Made by a program: the position numbers and the translations under genes
NCBI RefSeq assembly: GCF_034366625.1
Contig: NZ_JAXMIH010000006.1
Location: 1,054,001 to 1,118,000, forward strand
Reading direction: 5' to 3'
Length of the DNA stretch: 64,000 nt
Source: Prosthecobacter sp.
Lineage (GTDB): Bacteria > Verrucomicrobiota > Verrucomicrobiia > Verrucomicrobiales > Verrucomicrobiaceae
The notes under the pieces: model-generated
The model's database searches: none
Seen by the model: only the letters and a program-made list of their open reading frames with translations
What the model was told of the DNA's origin: nothing
Shown here: piece after piece, positions 1 to 9,124 of the stretch
How the letters are laid out: each line of letters opens with the position of its first letter
Position numbering within the stretch: position 1 is the first letter of the stretch

Positions 1-241
1 CTGCGGTCAGGGAATGAGTTTCTTCCGGCACCACGGGAGCAACTGGCGCCACAGGCGTCGTGGCAACAGGAGCCGTTGCAGATGGAACTGCGGGTGTTTC
101 CGCGGTCTTTTTGGCAGCTTCCTCCTGTTGTTTGCGAGCGGCCTCAGCCTGCGCGGCCTTCTGGTTTTCCTGCATGTAGTGCCAGTTCACCCCCATGAGG
201 ATGACGCACAGCGTAACGATGATCCAACTTTTACGGTCCAT
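1..241 (-). CDS. yidC: Membrane protein insertase YidC (N-terminal part, cut by window edge)
   Basis: Only the first 80 codons are inside the window, and the gene continues past base 1. The start is MDRKSWIIV, followed by a hydrophobic first membrane segment and then a long Ala/Pro/Lys/Gln-rich stretch. This is the usual layout of Gram-negative-type YidC: TM1 followed by the start of a periplasmic domain. In this family YidC inserts and folds inner-membrane proteins, alone or with SecYEG. The gene is last in the rpmH-rnpA-yidD-yidC order on the minus strand, 91 bases after yidD. That order supports the call even though the catalytic five-helix core is not visible. Confidence 0.88.
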   Translation of the reverse strand, partial: MDRKSWIIVTLCVILMGVNWHYMQENQKAAQAEAARKQQEEAAKKTAETPAVPSATAPVATTPVAPVAPVVPEETHSLTA

Positions 242-332
242 GAAAATGAGAGGGGGGTGAGAGAAAACTTAAAGGGGAGAGATCGACACCGCCGCCAATG
301 ACAAATGGCTTGCGGGATCGTAATTCGGTTTG

Positions 333-581
333 CTAGTGGGATTCGTTTTGCCTGCCAGGCACCGGGTCATGCCCGTGTCCGCCCCACGGATGGCAGCGGC
401 CGATGCGGCACAGGCCCATCCAGCTTCCACGCAGGGCTCCATGCGTTTCGACTGCCTGAAGAAAATACTCGGAGCAGGTCGGCGTGAAACGACACCCCGA
501 GCCTGGGCCACCGAAGACATGAATGACAGGAGAAATGAAAATTTGGTAGCCACGGATGAAGATTCGGATGAGCCATTTCAT
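333..581 (-). CDS. yidD: Membrane protein insertion efficiency factor YidD
   Basis: This 82-residue protein has the YidD hallmarks: an amphipathic N-terminus ([18 protein letters not shown]), then [20 protein letters not shown] and a [12 protein letters not shown] segment with the conserved cysteines. YidD is a membrane-associated helper of YidC-dependent insertion. The ATG at 581 overlaps the rnpA stop (ATGA, 578-581), so translation is probably coupled to rnpA. The length matches the family. Confidence 0.95.
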   Translation of the reverse strand: MKWLIRIFIRGYQIFISPVIHVFGGPGSGCRFTPTCSEYFLQAVETHGALRGSWMGLCRIGRCHPWGGHGHDPVPGRQNESH

Positions 582-943
582 GGGGCGGGGACGGCAGGCT
601 GTTTCAGCAGATTCATGCGCCTTGCCAGTCGCAGCCAGTCTTTTTCCAGCTCCTCCAGCGTGGCCTGGGGCGCACGCCAGCGGGCGATGATCACCATCTG
701 CCAGCCGGGAACGACTTCCGCTCGATGCGCACGAACAATCTCGCGCAGCAGACGGCGGATGCGGTTCCGCATCACGGCATTTCCCAGCCTACCCCCGGTG
801 ATGAGGCCAAACTGAAACTCCTCCAGCGTTTCCACACGCAAAACGCCCAAAACCAGAAATTTTCCGGCCTGACTGCTGCCCTGCGTCTTCACCCGCGCGA
901 AATCACGCGCGAGTTTCATCCGCAGGTTTGAAGGAAGGCGCAT
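578..943 (-). CDS. rnpA: Ribonuclease P protein component
   Basis: A 121-residue basic protein. It contains the RnpA pattern: [10 protein letters not shown] near residue 14, [18 protein letters not shown] (the RNR motif that contacts RNase P RNA) near residue 52, and a C-terminal helix. It forms RNase P with the RNA subunit and matures the 5' ends of tRNAs. The frame stays open upstream, but the ATG at 943 gives the family-typical length and lies 25 bases after rpmH. The residues before it are unlike RnpA. It is co-transcribed with rpmH and overlaps yidD by four bases. Confidence 0.95.
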   Translation of the reverse strand: MRLPSNLRMKLARDFARVKTQGSSQAGKFLVLGVLRVETLEEFQFGLITGGRLGNAVMRNRIRRLLREIVRAHRAEVVPGWQMVIIARWRAPQATLEELEKDWLRLARRMNLLKQPAVPAP

Positions 944-968
944 GGGGAAGGGAAGCGCCGCAGCAGGA

Positions 969-1157
969 TCAGGTGTGCTGCTGGGTGTGGCGCTTGAAGT
1001 GAATTTCCACGCCCTTCGGCAGGAGGCGCTTGCGTCCGGCGGCACGGCGGCGGCGCAGGATGTCACGGCCGTTTGCCGTCTTCGTGCGGGCACGGAAGCC
1101 AAACTGCTGTTTGCGCGTGCGTTTGGAGGGTTGGTAGGTCCTGAATGTCTTGGGCAT
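969..1157 (-). CDS. rpmH: 50S ribosomal protein L34
   Basis: A 62-residue basic protein beginning [21 protein letters not shown], followed by [22 protein letters not shown], which is the highly conserved L34 core. The C-terminal tail ([18 protein letters not shown]) is longer than the about 45 residues usual in Proteobacteria. It is the first gene of the rpmH-rnpA-yidD-yidC operon. No dnaA gene lies upstream. The neighbour is a divergent esterase gene. Confidence 0.97.
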   Translation of the reverse strand: MPKTFRTYQPSKRTRKQQFGFRARTKTANGRDILRRRRAAGRKRLLPKGVEIHFKRHTQQHT

Positions 1158-1234
1158 GGGCGTGTGGGGTGGTGAAAGTCAGAATGGCAGCTCAGACCGG
1201 ACAAATCACGGCCTCCCCTCGAAAAGGGGGCGCG

Positions 1235-1262
1235 AAACTAGCGGGAGTCGTCCATTTGTCAA
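1235..1262 (-). promoter_or_regulatory. Probable promoter of the rpmH operon
   Basis: On the minus strand a perfect -35 box TTGACA lies at 1262-1257. It is followed after 16 bases by a weak -10-like TAGTTT at 1240-1235, about 80 bases upstream of the rpmH ATG. The position in the divergent rpmH/esterase gap is right. The -10 matches the sigma-70 consensus at only three of six positions, so the exact start of transcription is uncertain. Confidence 0.42.
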
Positions 1263-1314
1263 TCAGGTCATCAAATCGGGCAAAGTTCCCGGTTTATACC
1301 GTTACATCCCGCTC

Positions 1315-2157
1315 ATGAAATCCATCCTCCTCGCCACCCTTTCCCTGCCTGCCTTTGCCCTGGCCGCCGAAACACCCGCAGCCCTCCCTCTTTGGCCCCA
1401 CGGTGCCCCCGGCTCCGAATCCCGCGCCGCTGAGCCGGAAAAAGCCGAAGGCAGCAACGTCGTCAACATTCACAACCCCAGCATCACCCCTTTCGTCCCC
1501 GCTGCGGACAAATCCACTGGCACCGCCGTCATCATCTGCCCCGGCGGCGGCCACTCGAAGCTCTGCCTCGGCCATGAAGGCTACGCCCTCGCCGAATGGT
1601 TCCGCGACCGTGGCATCGCCGCCTTCGTGCTGAAATACCGCCTCGCTCGCGAAAAAGGCAGCACCTACACCATTCAAGACCATGCCATGGCCGATGCCCG
1701 CCGTGCCATTCGCACGGTCCGCAGCCGCGCCGCCGAATGGCACATCCAGCCCGACCGCCTTGGCATCCTCGGCTTCTCCGCCGGGGGCGAACTCGCCGCC
1801 TTCGCCGCCATGAAGAACGATCCTGGCAAAAAAGACGCCACCGACCCCATTGAGCAACAAAGCAACCGCCCCGACTTCCAAGCCCTCATCTACCCCGGCA
1901 CCTCCGGCCTCTTCAACGCCGAAAAAGGCATGCCCCCGCTCTTCATCGCCGCCGGTTACAGCGACCGCCCCGACATCGCCGAAGGCATGGCCACGCTTTA
2001 TCTCAAATACAAAGCCGCCGGCGTGAAAGCCGAGCTCCACATCTACGCCAACGCCGGCCACGGTTTCGGCTACCGCCCCGACGCCAAACCCAGCGCCGCC
2101 GCGAAGTGGCCCGAGCGCTTCACCGAGTGGCTCACGGACAGCGGTCTGCTCAAATGA
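1315..2157 (+). CDS. Secreted alpha/beta-hydrolase (esterase/acetyl-xylan-esterase-like)
   Basis: A 280-residue protein with a cleavable signal peptide (MKSILLATLSLPAFALAAE). The alpha/beta-hydrolase fold is indicated by the oxyanion segment IICPGGGHSKL (about 73-83), the nucleophile elbow GFSAGG (Ser155) and a C-terminal NAGHGFGYR that should hold the catalytic His. The family hydrolyses carboxyl esters. BD-FAE/acetyl-xylan-esterase relatives remove acetyl or feruloyl groups from plant polysaccharides, but the substrate here is inferred only. The open frame extends 55 codons upstream, but the ATG at 1315 directly precedes the signal peptide. The gene runs divergently from rpmH and ends 8 bases from the convergent glnD. 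A 6-bp hairpin (2146-2165) spans its stop codon. Confidence 0.85.
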   Translation: MKSILLATLSLPAFALAAETPAALPLWPHGAPGSESRAAEPEKAEGSNVVNIHNPSITPFVPAADKSTGTAVIICPGGGHSKLCLGHEGYALAEWFRDRGIAAFVLKYRLAREKGSTYTIQDHAMADARRAIRTVRSRAAEWHIQPDRLGILGFSAGGELAAFAAMKNDPGKKDATDPIEQQSNRPDFQALIYPGTSGLFNAEKGMPPLFIAAGYSDRPDIAEGMATLYLKYKAAGVKAELHIYANAGHGFGYRPDAKPSAAAKWPERFTEWLTDSGLLK

Positions 2158-2165
2158 ACGAGCAG

Positions 2166-4964
2166 CTATTGTGATCCACGTCGCAGCCGCAGATGCACCG
2201 CCTCATGCACGGCGTCTGCCAGCGCGTCGAGTTGTTTGCGGCTGGCCAGCTTGTGATTGTTTTCGTCTTGAACGTAGATGGAGTCGATGGCGACGCCCTT
2301 CTCCGTGCTGATGCGCGCGTGGGTGACGTTGAAGCCCAGTCGGCCGATGGCCATGAAGATGTCATAGAGCAGGCCGAGACGGTCCACGAGCTGGAGTTCC
2401 AGTACGGTTTGATCCGGTGAGAGATGGTTGTTCACGTGGATGCGCTGCGGGATTTCATCGCCGATCTCATCAAGCATCGTGATGGATTTGCCGAGCTTCT
2501 GCGCAATGGCCTCGCTGAAATCAAAGTGCGCCCCGCTGAAGGCCTGGCGCACCGACTCTTCGACACGGTTGCGTGCGCTTTTCGTGCTGACGGCGGCGAA
2601 GTTCGTGTTGCACACGCGGAAGATGTCCAGCACGAGGTTGTCGCCGCGCTGGTACAGGTCGGCATTGAGAATGTTGATGTTTTCCGCAGCCAAGGCGCCG
2701 GAAACGCGTGCCAGCAGCAGGTGGCGGTCCCAGCAGACGACGGTAAGCTCGCTGTAACCTTGATCCGGGTGATCTTCCCAAGTCATGACCGGTAGCAGTC
2801 CGGCGTCGGCCTCCTCGCGGATCAACTGCTCGAAGAACTGGCGGAACTGGCGCAGATGCGCGGCGATGAGCTCCGCCTCGCGGAAATTGAAGTATGAAGG
2901 CGGCATGTGGCGGAAGTGCGCCTCCACCTCCGCCTCGAATCCGGACCCGAGACGGCGCGCGACCTCGCTTCGCAGCTCCGCCAGCGGCACCTGCACGTTG
3001 CGCATGAAATCCGCCGGGGCGTTCATGAAGCGCAAGGTGTTATGGTAGAGCTGGCGGATGGAGGCCTCCTTGTAGCCGGACCAGCTCTTGTCGCTCGTGC
3101 CCTTCGAGTCGGCGTAGGTCATGAGCAGCAGCGTGTCGAGATTCTCCTTGGTGCGCACGATGCTGGCGAACTCCTCGATGACCTGCGGGTCATCGAGGCT
3201 CTTCGTCGTGGCGGTGCGGTACATCAGCAGATGATTATCGACGAGAAAGAGCAGCAGCCTGCGGCGTTCGCCTTTGACCTGCAGGCGACGTGACACGGCG
3301 GCGGCCATCGTCGTGCTTTCATCGCTGTGCGTCTTCTTGTTTGCCGCCCGTCCGGCATCATGCAGCAGCAGTGCGAGATACAGCACGTACGGCTGCTGCA
3401 AGTCGTGAAAAAGCTGTTGATAAAGCTCCACGCCCTTCATCGCCGGATCGCTCAGCTCGTCGAGCTTGTCGATGGTGCGCAGAGTGTGCTCGTCCGCGGT
3501 GTAGAGATGGAAAAACTCGTGCTGCACGAGATTGGTGAGCGCGCCAAACTCCGGCATGTAGCGTCCGAGAAAACCCACACGGTGCATTTGCCGCAGCGTG
3601 CGTGCCGCATCCCCCTTGTTGGTGAGAATCGCCTCAAAGGTCTCGCGGTTCGCCTTGCTGTAACGAAAGCTGGAGTCCACGAGGCGGAAGTTGTCCTGGA
3701 TGAGCTGGAACAAATCGGGGCTGAGGCGCAGGTGACGCTTCTGCGTTTGCAGAAACAGCCGCATCAGCCGTTCGGGGTCGTCTTTGAAGACATTCTTCTC
3801 CTCCGCATACACGCGCTCGTGCTTGCGGATGAAGCCGTCGAAGCGCTCCTGTTGCTTTTCCGAGCGCTTGCGTGCCAGGAAGCCGATGAGGCGTTTTTTC
3901 TGGCCCTCGTTCTCCAGTGCCTGAAGGTGGAAGCGGTCCATCACCTCGTTGCTGCGCTGCAAAATGTCGCGGGTGGCCGTGTAGTAGTCATGCATTAGCG
4001 CCTCGATGCGGCGCAGGATGCGCTTGTGGCGGTAGTCGAGGTTCGTGGCCACCGGTCCTTGCAACCGCAGGGTGAGCAGGTCTTCCGCGCGCTTCTCCGT
4101 GTAATGCATCTCACTGCGCACGCGCAGGATGAAGTCGTAGGCCTGCTCCACCTCCTTCCACCCCGCTTTTGAGATCAGCCCCAGGCCGACGAGATCCTTC
4201 GGGTTCAACGTGCGGAACTTCGCATACGTCATCCAGATCAGGTTCTGGTAATCACGCAGGCCGCCGCAGCCGTTTTTTACATTGGGCTCCTGCACAAACG
4301 GCGTGTTCCCCTGCTTCGCATGACGCGTGTTCAGGTCAAGCTGGCGCAATTTGAGAAACTGCTTCTCACGACCATCCATGCATTCCTTGTCAAAGCGCGT
4401 GCGGAACTCCTTGAACGCCTGTTCCTGGCCGGTGACGAAACGCGCCTCCATCAGCGCGGTCTTCGTCTCCATGTTATCATTCGCCAGGGTGAGGCATTCG
4501 CCCACGCTGCGTGATCCATGGCCGACCTTGAGCTTCAGATCGTAAAAATAGAGCAGGTAGTCCCGGATCAGTTGCGCGACCTCATTGGAAACCCGGCCGC
4601 TGTTGCCGGGAAACATGAAGGTCAGGTCCACGTCGCTGCCCGGGCTCATCACGCGGCGGCCGTAACCGCCGTGGGCGACCACGCTTACATTCAACTTGGC
4701 TCGCACCGTCGGTGCCAGTGTCGCCACGCTTTCGTCCCACAGCGCCCGCACGAGGTAATCGATCACATCCGAGCGCATCCGGCAGATTTCCACACCACTG
4801 AAGCTACCGGTGCGGTGCCGTTGCTTGATGCGCTGCTCCTTGATCTTTAGAAACCGTTTCGCCTGGCGCAGCGTTTCGGCACGGCCGCGCGGCAGCGTGT
4901 CCTCCTCGGGAAAAAACTTCCGCGCGCTGTTGTTCAGGTGCCGCAGGTACTCGCGTTCGGTCAT
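2166..4964 (-). CDS. glnD: [Protein-PII] uridylyltransferase / uridylyl-removing enzyme
   Basis: A 932-residue protein with full GlnD architecture. The nucleotidyltransferase motif is GGYGRRVMSPGSDVDL (residues 99-114, metal ligands Asp111 and Asp113). A GlnE-like helical domain follows, with KNGCGGLRD. A mid-protein HD domain has LLLHDAGR, and two C-terminal ACT domains begin near YSELTVVCWDRHLLLARV and VLELQLVDRLGLLYDI. The enzyme uridylylates PII under nitrogen limitation and removes UMP when glutamine binds the ACT domains. It is the second gene after apt, with 11 bases between them. No PII or glutamine synthetase gene is in the window. Confidence 0.93.
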   Translation of the reverse strand: MTEREYLRHLNNSARKFFPEEDTLPRGRAETLRQAKRFLKIKEQRIKQRHRTGSFSGVEICRMRSDVIDYLVRALWDESVATLAPTVRAKLNVSVVAHGGYGRRVMSPGSDVDLTFMFPGNSGRVSNEVAQLIRDYLLYFYDLKLKVGHGSRSVGECLTLANDNMETKTALMEARFVTGQEQAFKEFRTRFDKECMDGREKQFLKLRQLDLNTRHAKQGNTPFVQEPNVKNGCGGLRDYQNLIWMTYAKFRTLNPKDLVGLGLISKAGWKEVEQAYDFILRVRSEMHYTEKRAEDLLTLRLQGPVATNLDYRHKRILRRIEALMHDYYTATRDILQRSNEVMDRFHLQALENEGQKKRLIGFLARKRSEKQQERFDGFIRKHERVYAEEKNVFKDDPERLMRLFLQTQKRHLRLSPDLFQLIQDNFRLVDSSFRYSKANRETFEAILTNKGDAARTLRQMHRVGFLGRYMPEFGALTNLVQHEFFHLYTADEHTLRTIDKLDELSDPAMKGVELYQQLFHDLQQPYVLYLALLLHDAGRAANKKTHSDESTTMAAAVSRRLQVKGERRRLLLFLVDNHLLMYRTATTKSLDDPQVIEEFASIVRTKENLDTLLLMTYADSKGTSDKSWSGYKEASIRQLYHNTLRFMNAPADFMRNVQVPLAELRSEVARRLGSGFEAEVEAHFRHMPPSYFNFREAELIAAHLRQFRQFFEQLIREEADAGLLPVMTWEDHPDQGYSELTVVCWDRHLLLARVSGALAAENINILNADLYQRGDNLVLDIFRVCNTNFAAVSTKSARNRVEESVRQAFSGAHFDFSEAIAQKLGKSITMLDEIGDEIPQRIHVNNHLSPDQTVLELQLVDRLGLLYDIFMAIGRLGFNVTHARISTEKGVAIDSIYVQDENNHKLASRKQLDALADAVHEAVHLRLRRGSQ

Positions 4965-4975
4965 CGCAGCGTGCC

Positions 4976-5509
4976 TCAGAAAGTGATCAGCGCATGCACC
5001 GGGCCGTGTTGCGCCAGTTTCTCGCGGCCGTTCAAGAACGACAGCTCGATGAAAAACGTGCTGCCCAGCACCTTGCCGCCCGCTTCGTTGATCAGATGCA
5101 GCGCCGCGCCTGCGGTACCACCCGTGGCCAGCAGATCGTCCGCCAGGAGCACCGTTTCGCCTGGAGCGATGGCATCCAGATGCATTTCCACCGCGTTAGT
5201 GCCGTACTCGAGCGCGTAGTCGATGCCACGCGTCTGCCACGGCAGCTTGCCCTTCTTGCGCACCGGGATGAAGCCCGCGCCGAGGCGCTCGGCGATCAGC
5301 GCCCCGAAGATGAAGCCGCGGGCGTCGATGCCGACAACCTTGTCCACCTGCGTGATGCCGGTGGATTCGATCATGCCGTCGATCGCCTGCGCCAGCAGCG
5401 CCGGATCGGCCAGCACAGGCGTGATGTCTTTGAACAGAACCCCCGGTTGCGGGAAATCGGCCACGTCGCGGATCGTAGTGCGGATGCGGTCAAGGGTGTC
5501 GGGAGCCAT
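4976..5509 (-). CDS. apt: Adenine phosphoribosyltransferase
   Basis: A 177-residue cytoplasmic purine-salvage enzyme converting adenine and PRPP to AMP. The N-terminus has IRDVADFPQPGVLFKDITPVL, typical of Apt. VVGIDARGFIFGALIAERL and the PRPP loop VLLADDLLATGGTA (about residues 127-140) complete the signature. The length fits the family. It is the promoter-proximal gene of an apt-glnD pair and is divergent from the hemX-like gene across a 116-base gap that should hold both promoters. Confidence 0.96.
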   Translation of the reverse strand: MAPDTLDRIRTTIRDVADFPQPGVLFKDITPVLADPALLAQAIDGMIESTGITQVDKVVGIDARGFIFGALIAERLGAGFIPVRKKGKLPWQTRGIDYALEYGTNAVEMHLDAIAPGETVLLADDLLATGGTAGAALHLINEAGGKVLGSTFFIELSFLNGREKLAQHGPVHALITF

Positions 5510-5625
5510 GACCCCCGATCATGGAGGAGATGCCGGGATGCGCAAGCGATGGCAACATTGCAGCGAGAATTGCCTTCACCCTTGCAGAAACCGTTCAAGG
5601 CCGCGAGTATCCGCCCCCCGTTTTC

Positions 5626-6402
5626 ATGACGTTCACACAACTGCTCCTAACCGCCGCCACGCTCACTTTTGTGAGCGCGGTCGTGCAGGCCTTGCTGGCG
5701 CTGAAATCCGGCGCCTGGAAGCAGGGGCGGGCGCAGTTGATGCTCATGGCGCTCGGGTTTGCGCTGCAAACCGGCTTCATCTACTTCCGTGGCCAGGAAG
5801 TGGGCCAGTGCCCGATGAAAAGCCTGTCGGACATCCTCGTCTTCATCGCCTGGAGCATCGTTCTTCTCTATTTCCTCGTCGGTTCGGCGTTCCGGCTGTC
5901 GTTGCTCGGCGTTTTCACAGCGCCGCTGGTCAGCATCATGCAAATCATGGCCTTGGTGGGTGGTTTCGCCCCCTACAAGCCGAAGGGGCAGATCAACGCG
6001 CTCGTCGAGCTGCACGCCGCCGTGGCTTTGATCGCGTATGCGGCCTTCGCTTTGGCCTGCATCACCGGGGTGATGTATTTGGTTCAAGAGCGCATGCTCA
6101 AGCGTCATCAGATCGGCGGACTGTTTTATCAACTGCCGCCGATCCAGGGCCTGGCGAGCGCGATTCAGCGGCTGGTGCGGCTCGGCTTGCTGCTGCTGAG
6201 CATCGCGCTGGGCATTTCCTTTGCGCTGCACACGTCGGTGTCGAATCCGAAGCTCGTCTTTTCGTGGGTCGTCTGGGCCTTGTATGCGGTCATCAGCATC
6301 CTCATGTGGAAGCACTTCACCTCGCCGCGCAAAACCGCGTGGCTGGCCGTCATCGGCTTCATCCTGCCCTTCATTTCCCTGTGGATCGTGACGCATGCTT
6401 GA
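5626..6402 (+). CDS. CcsA/HemX-like cytochrome c assembly family membrane protein
   Basis: A 258-residue protein with about eight predicted membrane segments. The central block FAPYKPKGQINALVELHAAVALIAYAAFALACITGVMYL and the end SLWIVTHA match the HemX/CcsA-type cytochrome c assembly family (quoted here in outline; the first His of the block is a possible haem ligand). Its eight-base overlap with hemA recalls the HemX position in hem operons, where HemX affects glutamyl-tRNA reductase level. A role in haem handling is inferred from family and context. The ATG at 5626 was chosen because the upstream residues are polar and unlike the family; the frame itself is open from 5521. Confidence 0.8.
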   Translation: MTFTQLLLTAATLTFVSAVVQALLALKSGAWKQGRAQLMLMALGFALQTGFIYFRGQEVGQCPMKSLSDILVFIAWSIVLLYFLVGSAFRLSLLGVFTAPLVSIMQIMALVGGFAPYKPKGQINALVELHAAVALIAYAAFALACITGVMYLVQERMLKRHQIGGLFYQLPPIQGLASAIQRLVRLGLLLLSIALGISFALHTSVSNPKLVFSWVVWALYAVISILMWKHFTSPRKTAWLAVIGFILPFISLWIVTHA

Positions 6403-7471
6403 GCCGACCGACAACCGCAGCGGCCTCGTTTGTGTGGGCCTGAACTACAAAACCACGCCCGTCGAGGTGCGTGAGCGTCTCGCCTTTCCCGAGGCGCAGG
6501 TGCCGCAGGCCGTGCAGCAGGTGCGCGGCCTGCCCGGTTTTGAGGAAAGCGTCGTGCTCAGCACTTGCAACCGCGTCGAGCTCTACGCCGCGCATTCGCT
6601 GCCCGGCGGTGACCACGGGCATGCCGCGCTACGGGATTACCTCGTCGCGCATTTCGAGCTCCAGCCCGAGCACGCCGAGGCTCTCGTGCTCTACAATCTC
6701 GACTCCGCCGAGGCTGCGCGGCATCTCTTCCGCGTCGTCAGTGGGCTCGATTCCATGGTGCTCGGCGAGACCGAAATCTTCGGTCAGGTCAAAGCGGCCT
6801 ACAAAACCGCGCTCGACACCGGCGCGACCGGCAAAACGCTCAACAAGCTCTTCCAGCAGGCCTTCACCGTCGGTAAAAAGGTGCGCAACGAGACCACCAT
6901 CCAGCGCGGCTCGACCAGCGTCGGCAGCGTCGCGGTCGATCTCGCTGAAAAAGTCCACGACCTGAAGCAATGCCGCGTCATGCTCGTCGGCGCGGGTGAG
7001 ATGAGCCGCACCTGCGCGCAGAGCCTGCTCTCACGCGGTGCCAAGAGCATCATCGTCTCCAACCGCAGCTACGACAAGGCTGTGGAGCTCGCCACCGAGA
7101 TGAAGGGCGTCGCGATGAAGTTCGACGAGTGGGAACACGCGCTGCATGAGGTCGATGTCATCATCTCCAGCACCAGCGCTCCGCATTTCGTCATCAAACC
7201 GGAGCAGATCGAGCAGGTGATGCGCAAGCGCCGCTGGGATCCGCTGCTGCTCATCGACATCGCCGTGCCGCGCGACGTCGATCCCGCCGTGAACGAGATC
7301 GAAGGCGTCTATCTCTACGACATCGATGCCTTGCAGGCCATCGCCGACGAAGGCCGCCGCGAACGCGAGCGCCAGCTCATCGCCTGCGAGCGTATCATTG
7401 AGGAGCAGCTCGAAAAATTCGGTTTCCTCAAGCCTCCCGGCCAACCTCAGCACGGATTCATCGTTTCATGA
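6395..7471 (+). CDS. hemA: Glutamyl-tRNA reductase
   Basis: A 358-residue enzyme that reduces glutamyl-tRNA to glutamate-1-semialdehyde with NADPH, the first committed step of C5 tetrapyrrole synthesis. Visible signatures are GLNYKTTPVEVRERLAF, the catalytic cysteine in LSTCNRVELY (Cys58), GLDSMVLGETEIFGQVK and the Rossmann-type VMLVGAGEMSRTCAQSL. The C-terminal dimerisation domain is shorter than in E. coli (418 aa). It overlaps the upstream CcsA/HemX-like gene by eight bases and hemC by four (ATGA at 7468), so the three are probably translated as one operon. Confidence 0.96.
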   Translation: MLEPTDNRSGLVCVGLNYKTTPVEVRERLAFPEAQVPQAVQQVRGLPGFEESVVLSTCNRVELYAAHSLPGGDHGHAALRDYLVAHFELQPEHAEALVLYNLDSAEAARHLFRVVSGLDSMVLGETEIFGQVKAAYKTALDTGATGKTLNKLFQQAFTVGKKVRNETTIQRGSTSVGSVAVDLAEKVHDLKQCRVMLVGAGEMSRTCAQSLLSRGAKSIIVSNRSYDKAVELATEMKGVAMKFDEWEHALHEVDVIISSTSAPHFVIKPEQIEQVMRKRRWDPLLLIDIAVPRDVDPAVNEIEGVYLYDIDALQAIADEGRRERERQLIACERIIEEQLEKFGFLKPPGQPQHGFIVS

Positions 7472-8412
7472 GCATCGAAAAAATCACTCTAGGCACCCGC
7501 GGCAGCGAACTGGCTCTCACGCAGACGAACATGGTCACGGCGGAGCTGCAAACCGCGTTTCCGCACCTGCGCATCGAGCGCCAGATCATTCAAACCAGCG
7601 GTGACAAGCGCCAGGACCTGCGCTTCTCCGAATTCAGTGATGTGGCGCAGGTGGACAAGGGCATCTTCATCAAGGAGCTCGAAATCGCCCTCGAAAGCAG
7701 CCAGATCGACGCCGCCGTGCACAGCCTGAAAGACGTGCCGAGCGATCTCGCCGCCGGATTTACCATCGCTGCCGTCCTGCCGCGTGCCGCCATTGAGGAC
7801 GTGCTCGTCAGCGCGCAGCCCTACACACTAGAAACGCTGCCGCAGGGTGCCCGCGTCGGCACCAGCAGCGTGCGTCGTGCTGCGCAGCTCAAGTTTCTGC
7901 GTCCTGATGTGCAGATTGTCGAGATTCGCGGCAACGTGCCCACGCGCGTGAAAAAAGTGCTCGGCGATCAGCCGCTGGATGCCGTTCTGCTCGCTGCCGC
8001 CGGTTTGCTGCGCCTCGGTCTGCTGAACGCGAACCTCAGCCGCATTCACATCGACACACACACGCTTTACGGCCTCGTGCTTGATCCCGTGACGTTTCTT
8101 CCCGCCGCCGGGCAGGGTGCCATCGCGATTGAATGCCGCGCAGGCGATGAAGCGACGATTCACGCGATTCGCTCCCTCAATCACGCCGAAACCGAGTCAC
8201 GTGTCACCGCCGAGCGTGAATTCTTGAAAATCCTTGGGGCTGGCTGCCAGACACCCGTGGGCGCGCACACTTGGATCAAAGACGGCCAGCTTCACATGGC
8301 CGTGCGTGTCTTCAATGAAGCCGATCTCTCCGCCCAGCCCGTCGAACGCGAGGCGCATCGCCCGGTTCATGAGGCACAGCAGCTTGCGGCGGATCTGGCA
8401 GCGATGCTGTGA
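7468..8412 (+). CDS. hemC: Porphobilinogen deaminase (hydroxymethylbilane synthase)
   Basis: A 314-residue enzyme that polymerises four porphobilinogens into hydroxymethylbilane. The N-terminal LGTRGSELALTQTNMV, HSLKDVPSDL (catalytic Asp89), GTSSVRRAAQL and the dipyrromethane-cofactor cysteine in ILGAGCQTPVGAH (Cys260) are all present. The length is normal. Its start overlaps the hemA stop. The next step, hemD, is not adjacent. Confidence 0.96.
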   Translation: MSIEKITLGTRGSELALTQTNMVTAELQTAFPHLRIERQIIQTSGDKRQDLRFSEFSDVAQVDKGIFIKELEIALESSQIDAAVHSLKDVPSDLAAGFTIAAVLPRAAIEDVLVSAQPYTLETLPQGARVGTSSVRRAAQLKFLRPDVQIVEIRGNVPTRVKKVLGDQPLDAVLLAAAGLLRLGLLNANLSRIHIDTHTLYGLVLDPVTFLPAAGQGAIAIECRAGDEATIHAIRSLNHAETESRVTAEREFLKILGAGCQTPVGAHTWIKDGQLHMAVRVFNEADLSAQPVEREAHRPVHEAQQLAADLAAML

Positions 8413-8458
8413 CAATCCTCCGCGCAACTTAGGGAATGAAGTCGCGTTACAGAGGGGT

Positions 8459-9106
8459 ATGAAACCAACCCCAATCCGCATCATGATCCTCGTGGCAGCC
8501 CTGCTGCCCGCCGTTGTCTTTGCCGCCAAAGACAGCAAGCGTCCCCAGAAATCCGCCGCTCGCCCTGACGGCGCCACGGCCGAAGTCCTCAAGAGCTTCG
8601 ACAAGAATGAGAACCGCCAAATCGATGCCGATGAACTGCCTACCCTCCAGAAGGCTTTCAGCACATTGAAGAACCTCGACAAGAACAGCAATGGTGAGAT
8701 CGACCAGACCGAGGCCGACAGCCTGAAGGCACCCGCCGCTGATGCCCGCAAGGGTCGTGCGTTCGCCGGATTGCGCGATGCGGACAAGAACGGCAACCAC
8801 AAGATCGACGCCGATGAAATCGAGGCGCTGCAAAAGCTGCTGGCAGGTAACCCCGTCATGTCGCGCCTCGACCAGAACGGCAACGGCAAGCTGGAACCCG
8901 CCGAAGTTGAACGCCTGAATCAGCGCATCGGCCAACGCGGTGGCAAACGCCCGGGAGCATCCCCCGCGCCTGCCCCTTCCGTCCGCAAAGCCCCGGTAAA
9001 GCCTGCCGAGACGCCGTCTGCGGAAACGCCCAAACCGGAAGAAAAGAAGGACAAGCCTGCGACTCCTGCCCCAGAGCCCAAACCGCCGGGCAACTTCGGC
9101 AATTAA
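8459..9106 (+). CDS. Secreted EF-hand calcium-binding protein
   Basis: A 215-residue protein with a signal peptide (ILVAALLPAVVFA). Four EF-hand-type loops are visible: DKNENRQIDADE, DKNSNGEIDQTE, DKNGNHKIDADE and DQNGNGKLEPAE. A low-complexity Pro/Ala/Lys tail of about 65 residues follows. Such proteins bind Ca2+ in the periplasm or at the cell surface, and the role of this one is unknown. The start at 8459 directly precedes the signal peptide. The gene follows hemC by 46 bases but is functionally unrelated. Its stop faces the opgH stop 18 bases away. Confidence 0.85.
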   Translation: MKPTPIRIMILVAALLPAVVFAAKDSKRPQKSAARPDGATAEVLKSFDKNENRQIDADELPTLQKAFSTLKNLDKNSNGEIDQTEADSLKAPAADARKGRAFAGLRDADKNGNHKIDADEIEALQKLLAGNPVMSRLDQNGNGKLEPAEVERLNQRIGQRGGKRPGASPAPAPSVRKAPVKPAETPSAETPKPEEKKDKPATPAPEPKPPGNFGN

Positions 9107-9124
9107 CGAAACAGCACGCGCGGG

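Noticed and set aside
1158-1314. Possible replication origin next to rpmH, as in many bacteria with dnaA-rpmH order
   Set aside because: No dnaA gene and no DnaA-box-like TTATCCACA words were seen in the gap; the neighbour is a divergent esterase gene.
2146-2165. Six-base-pair hairpin over the esterase stop codon as a terminator
   Set aside because: The stem is short (CTGCTC/GAGCAG), with no T-run; noted under the gene but not listed as a separate site.
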